Shown one piece after another: positions 60,172-64,000 of a stretch of DNA of 64,000 nt. How positions within the stretch are numbered: position 1 is the first letter of the stretch; each line of letters opens with the position of its first letter. The stretch comes from Cerioporus squamosus (Eukaryota > Basidiomycota > Agaricomycetes > Polyporales > Polyporaceae). The notes beneath the pieces are model-generated. The model ran no database searches and was not told the origin of the DNA. It saw nothing but the letters and a program-made list of their open reading frames with translations. The position numbers and the translations under genes are program-made. Location: assembly GCA_022592435.1 (NCBI GenBank), contig JABYQS010000105.1:62001-126000 (forward strand), given 5' to 3'.

Positions 60172-62720
60172 ATGTCCCCCGCAGCTGAACACCCGGACCC
60201 CTCTTTGATGGCGGCGCCGGCGCAAGACCCGGTGGCGCGGCCGCGAACCCGCCTGCCTAATTTCAAGAAGTACCCCCGCCCGCCCGCGGCGCCGCCGCCG
60301 GAGCGCTCGACCACCAGCCCCGACGTCCCGCTTGCGAATATACCCCAGAGCAGGTGTGTGTATACCCATTGGATACGACGTACTCATATTGACATCCTGC
60401 TCCCCTTGCAGTGCATCAGCCAATCGCGATCTCCCTCCGCCGTCTGGTGGCCCCGCCCTTCCTCTCATGTTGCGGCGCAATCGATTTCAACCTGGTAAGT
60501 CAGATCAGCGGAGAATCTCATGAGCTTCTTACTCAGCGCGACAATGTTTCAGCACCTCGCGTCACCAAACCTCATGAGGCCAAAGTGGCTTCCCAAAACG
60601 TCCTGCACGACTTCGTTGTGACCTCCCCCAACACGGATTACGTGCCCGAGTACCCTGTCGAGCGCGAGGTCATTCGCACCTACCGGGATGGTCGCTGGGG
60701 CTTGCACGAATACTCTCGCTGGCCGCAGGCGCATGTCGACGGCATGTTGCACGTCGCATGTATCCCCCGCCGTCCTGCGCCCCCCGACCTACCCACCATC
60801 CTGTGGGACACGCTCGTCCCGGAAACACATTGGGCCGAGGACAGCGAAATTGCAGTCAGCGGGTTCGGCTACATCAAGCGCGACACTCGGGAGCAACTCC
60901 AGCGCGCGGCCGAGATAGCCATCAAGCGCTACGAGAGTATCCGCGAGGTCCCGGCCACCGTCCAACGCTACGGCCAGTTCCTAGTCATGGTACTGCGCCA
61001 GGTTGTCGACCGCATGACCCACTTGCCCACCGTAGGGAGCCGGGCTGTGGCCGTGGCCGCGCATGTTCAGCGCATCTGTTTGGAGCTTGCTGGACTGAAG
61101 ACGTACCTCGAGACGGTCCTCACGCGGCTTCAAAGTCGCCTGAACTTCAGCGACTCCGTGCTCGACGTTGTGGGCGCATTCCTGCGCGACGGCGCAGACA
61201 TGGACACTTGGTGGCGCGTCGGCCTGCCGTTCTGGGTGGTGCAGCCGCTGCGTCCTAATCTGGCTGTTTGGCGCGTTGTTGACTACGATCGACCATCCGC
61301 GACTCTGTCCAACGTGCCAGTCGATCCTCCCATTATGCACGCGGCTGGGGCCTTCATCGGCGTGACGAACTTCACTGGCAACTGGTTGAGCAGCATGGTC
61401 ATGTCGGTCTCGAAGCACGTGTCCGGCTCTCACCTGTCCCAGCTCAGTCTGGTCGCCGTTCCTGCCTTGCCCAGCGATCATCCCGAGGATATCAAACGTC
61501 GCAGGATAGACGAAGGAGAAGTCTGCTCGAAGCACCTCGCTATGCGCGCGTCGGAATTGCCCAAGGATGTCGAGCAGTCGCAAAAGAAGAAGCGAAGACG
61601 GCACAAGCGCGGACCAGGGGCCAATGCACCCGGGGTGAGCAGAGAAGGGCACGCCGAGGACGAGGAGGGCTCTCTGCACACAGCTCCTACGGCAGACGCA
61701 GAGTCCAGCCGGCTCGACCAGCCGGCGCGTACTCTTACACTTCCCGCGTTCTATCACATTCCCGAGGTGTGGGAGCGTGCTCTCCGGGTCGTGTCCCCGG
61801 TCGTGCAGACCCAAGCAAGCGCCCTGTACTTCTTCCCGCCCCCCTTTCTGTTGGACACTCTCCCCCTCATTCCCCTGTCCATGGAGGGCTGTCTGCATCC
61901 TGAACGTGCCCGCAAGGACCACAAAATCGGACGCTACCTGCATAACCTCGCGCGGATACGCCACTTCTGTCGTGCACGGATGTTCGACGCAAGTCTCGAC
62001 AGCCGGCCCCTGACAATCGCCGAATGGCGCGTCGCGTTGTGGGGTAAATATCTTCCGGAGCCGCCTCTCCCCCCGCCTCGCATCGACATGCGACCCACCG
62101 ATGCCCGCCGCGCGAAACGGCGGCAGGACGAGCGTAACAGCGTGGCGTATCTGTTCCGCCATGTTGCCCACATGGACCTCTACTCACCTGGGCTGTCGGT
62201 GGCGCTCGGTGACTTGCAGGTCGATGCAGACAGCGTGGAGACGCAGCCACGTATCCGCAAGTTCTTGCTGTGGGAGTCCCACGAGATCAACTTCCGCGCT
62301 GAACTCCTCGCCCTGGACGCGCTCATGGTGCAAACTCCGCACTGGCTCGAAATCCACAAGTGGGAGAGGGAGGCGTTGGTTTCGGAGGTTTGGGGTGAGC
62401 CGTCTTCGTGCGTCACCGCAATTACCGGAGATGATGAGTGGCGTCGAGCATATGGGTGGCATTCACCCGTAAGCGCTGGGCAATCCGGATGTCGGACCAC
62501 CCTTCGTAAATTCGCGCATGTGTTGTCTCGCTGGCCAGGGTGTCCGAATGAGGTACTCGAGGGGGGCAAATGCGAACTCGACACCGCGGAAGAGTACGAG
62601 GTCCTACAGCGCCGCGCGATTCATTTCTATGTGGAGACCTTCGTGCAGCATTACTCGCGGCTACCGACTCCTCCTATCCCGTTTCCGCGCGAAGACAATC
62701 AGACGTGTATCATAGCATAG
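60172..62720 (+). CDS. Unknown protein of about 810 residues, three exons
   Basis: Start at 60172 (MSPAAEHPDPSLMAAPA). A 58-nt intron (GTGTGTGT to CCTTGCAG) leads to a short Pro-rich exon, a second 58-nt intron (GTAAGTCA to TGTTTCAG) to the large exon starting PRVTKPHEAKVASQ and running to the stop at 62720. The protein is mostly globular (VQRICLELAGLKTYLETVL, then FRAELLALDALMVQTPHWLE) with a central lysine/arginine-rich segment (SQKKKRRRHKRG), a likely nuclear localisation signal. It has no frameshift, so it may be expressed. I do not recognise a family; its place beside transposon genes suggests it could belong to one. Confidence 0.7.
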
Positions 62721-62724
62721 CCTC

Positions 62725-63380
62725 GGGTAATGTACAGCAATGTTTCCGGTTTAATTCGATCATTAGTAGTGATGTTATGCCCGAACTAAGACGGATTAGA
62801 TCGTGTCTCGTGCACGCAGTTTTCTGGACCAGTGGCATCGAACATGCAACTTGGACGTTCTCGCTACCTCCTTCCCTCTCGCCATGACTCGCAGGCAGGA
62901 TAGCCAGCTGCACCACACCGAGGTGGTGATCCTACTCGAGATCGCTCGTAGACTGTCAGTACGACAGATGCATCCGGTAGGATACCCCATCCTTCCCCAG
63001 ATGCATCTGTCGGACTCGGATGCATCCGTTGCAGGCGCGCACAACTTGCATAGCACTTACTTTATTACTTATGCAGATCAGTTTTATGTTGTTGATGTTA
63101 CTGACTCCGGCATATCCGGTTCTACTTACTATTTACTTACCGTCACCACTTCGTTCATACTACCTCTCCCTCCCCATCTATTTGTATACTTCACAGCACA
63201 AGACGAGGATTGTGTGGCAGCGATGGGTGATCAGCTCATGAATCAATTAGCTACTCGCATAGTCAACAGTTTAGCAATAGTATCATGATTCATGGCATAG
63301 AGTCAGCATCCTCGAGCCCAACGTTCGGGTTGTGAGTAAGCACATCGTCGTAGTACACAAAGCTAGTCCGCAGACGTTCG
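62725..63380. other. AT-richer intergenic stretch with palindromes
   Basis: No gene is supported. Between 62966 and 63030 the octamer GATGCATC occurs three times, twice within 12-bp palindromes. Otherwise only short frames. Confidence 0.5.
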
Positions 63381-63384
63381 GAAA

Positions 63385-64000
63385 CTAGTCTCCACCGGCC
63401 TGCTCCTCGTCATTGGATCCTGGCGAGCGGTGGACGCGTGAAGGCCCTGCCTCAGGTTGCGGCGCCGACAGCTCTTGCTCCTGCGCGCCCTGCTTTGAGC
63501 CTACACAGCGTGTCAGTAGTGTAATCTCCCAGATAGTAGAGAATAAACCTCACGTTCGATGCGAAGCAGCTCGCGCGCGATTTGCAGCGACTCCTCGCTG
63601 TTTGCGAGCAGACGAAGGAGAACATCGTCCATCGTACCCTTGTCATTCTTCGTCTTCTTCGCCTCACGCTTCACAACGTCTGCCCGCTCCGTCTTCTCCA
63701 CCTTGCGTTTGCGTGAGGTCGGCTTCTCGGTCGATGCACCCGCCGACTTGCCGCCTCGAGAGCCCTGGGACTTGCGCGCAGACTTCCCCTTCCCCTTCCC
63801 CTTCGCCGGCGCAGGCTCATCGTCCTCCGCAAGCTCGTCCTTCTCCTCGTCCTCCTCCTCCACCTCGTCCTCGCCCTCCGCCTCGTTACTGGCCTCCTCG
63901 ACGACATGGGCAATTGCCGGAGTGTCACGCTCGGCCTCACCGTCCTGCTGCTCCTCTAAGTCGTCGTCCTCCTGAGTGGCTCGAAGGACATCGACGAGTA
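63385..64000 (-). CDS. Acidic, lysine-rich nuclear-type protein, C-terminal part
   Basis: The gene enters from the right edge of the window. It shows an acidic stretch (EEQQDGEAERDTPAIAH, then runs of Glu/Asp), a basic segment (KGKGKGKSARKSQ, then KPTSRKRKVEKTERAD), and a helical region (MDDVLLRLLANSEESLQIAR). An intron with donor GTGAGG and acceptor TGTGTAG near 63500-63545 joins to SKQGAQEQELSAPQPEAG and the stop at 63385. Similar acidic/basic C-termini occur in uncharacterised chromatin-type proteins of agaricomycetes. No enzymatic domain is visible in the part present. Confidence 0.6.

Overview
The window looks like nuclear DNA of a basidiomycete fungus, most likely an agaricomycete. Genes are split by many short introns (about 46-75 nt, GT-AG, several with CTAAC-like branch sites). 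The transposon families present are ones known from mushroom-forming fungi: Helitron, KDZ with its CxC2 domain, TET/JBP dioxygenase, and a RecQ helicase paired with a DUF6589-like protein. The predicted proteins are also basidiomycete-like (RING with coiled coil, MYND, Pcl-type cyclin, Zn2Cys6, F-box).

Layout. 0-7 kb: on the minus strand, damaged pieces of three housekeeping genes are joined head to tail (eIF4G, then HSP104/ClpB, then TOM1/HUWE1). 7-21 kb: an unrecognised multi-exon gene, an apparently intact ribonucleotide reductase large subunit (RNR1), further unrecognised coding stretches, a 471-aa unknown gene with a TATA box, a Zn2Cys6 protein and an F-box/nucleotidyltransferase-like protein. 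23.1-30.7 kb: a compact two-gene DNA transposon, RecQ-like helicase and a divergent DUF6589-like protein, bounded by inverted repeats of about 54-65 bp. 31-39 kb: sparse, with a cyclin, a MYND-finger gene and a small acidic gene. 40-47.9 kb: the ribonucleotide reductase small subunit (RNR2), divergently arranged with a full-length Helitron Rep/helicase. 48.5-58 kb: a RING/coiled-coil gene, three related cysteine-motif genes, a TET/JBP dioxygenase and a decayed KDZ fragment. 60-64 kb: an 800-residue unknown protein and an acidic nuclear-type protein that runs off the window.

Main points. (1) The RecQ/DUF6589 pair has terminal inverted repeats visible in the sequence and therefore looks like one transposable unit, possibly of the Academ/AcademH type. 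(2) The eIF4G-HSP104-TOM1 mosaic looks like serial capture of gene fragments; a Helitron, a class known for such capture, lies in the same window. (3) Diverged but catalytically complete RNR1 and RNR2 genes lie 28 kb apart in this transposon-rich DNA, RNR2 sharing a 355-bp intergenic region with the Helitron gene. Intact long reading frames elsewhere argue that the frameshifts in the mosaic and in the KDZ piece are mostly real decay and not sequencing error. All names rest on motif recognition by eye; no database search was possible.
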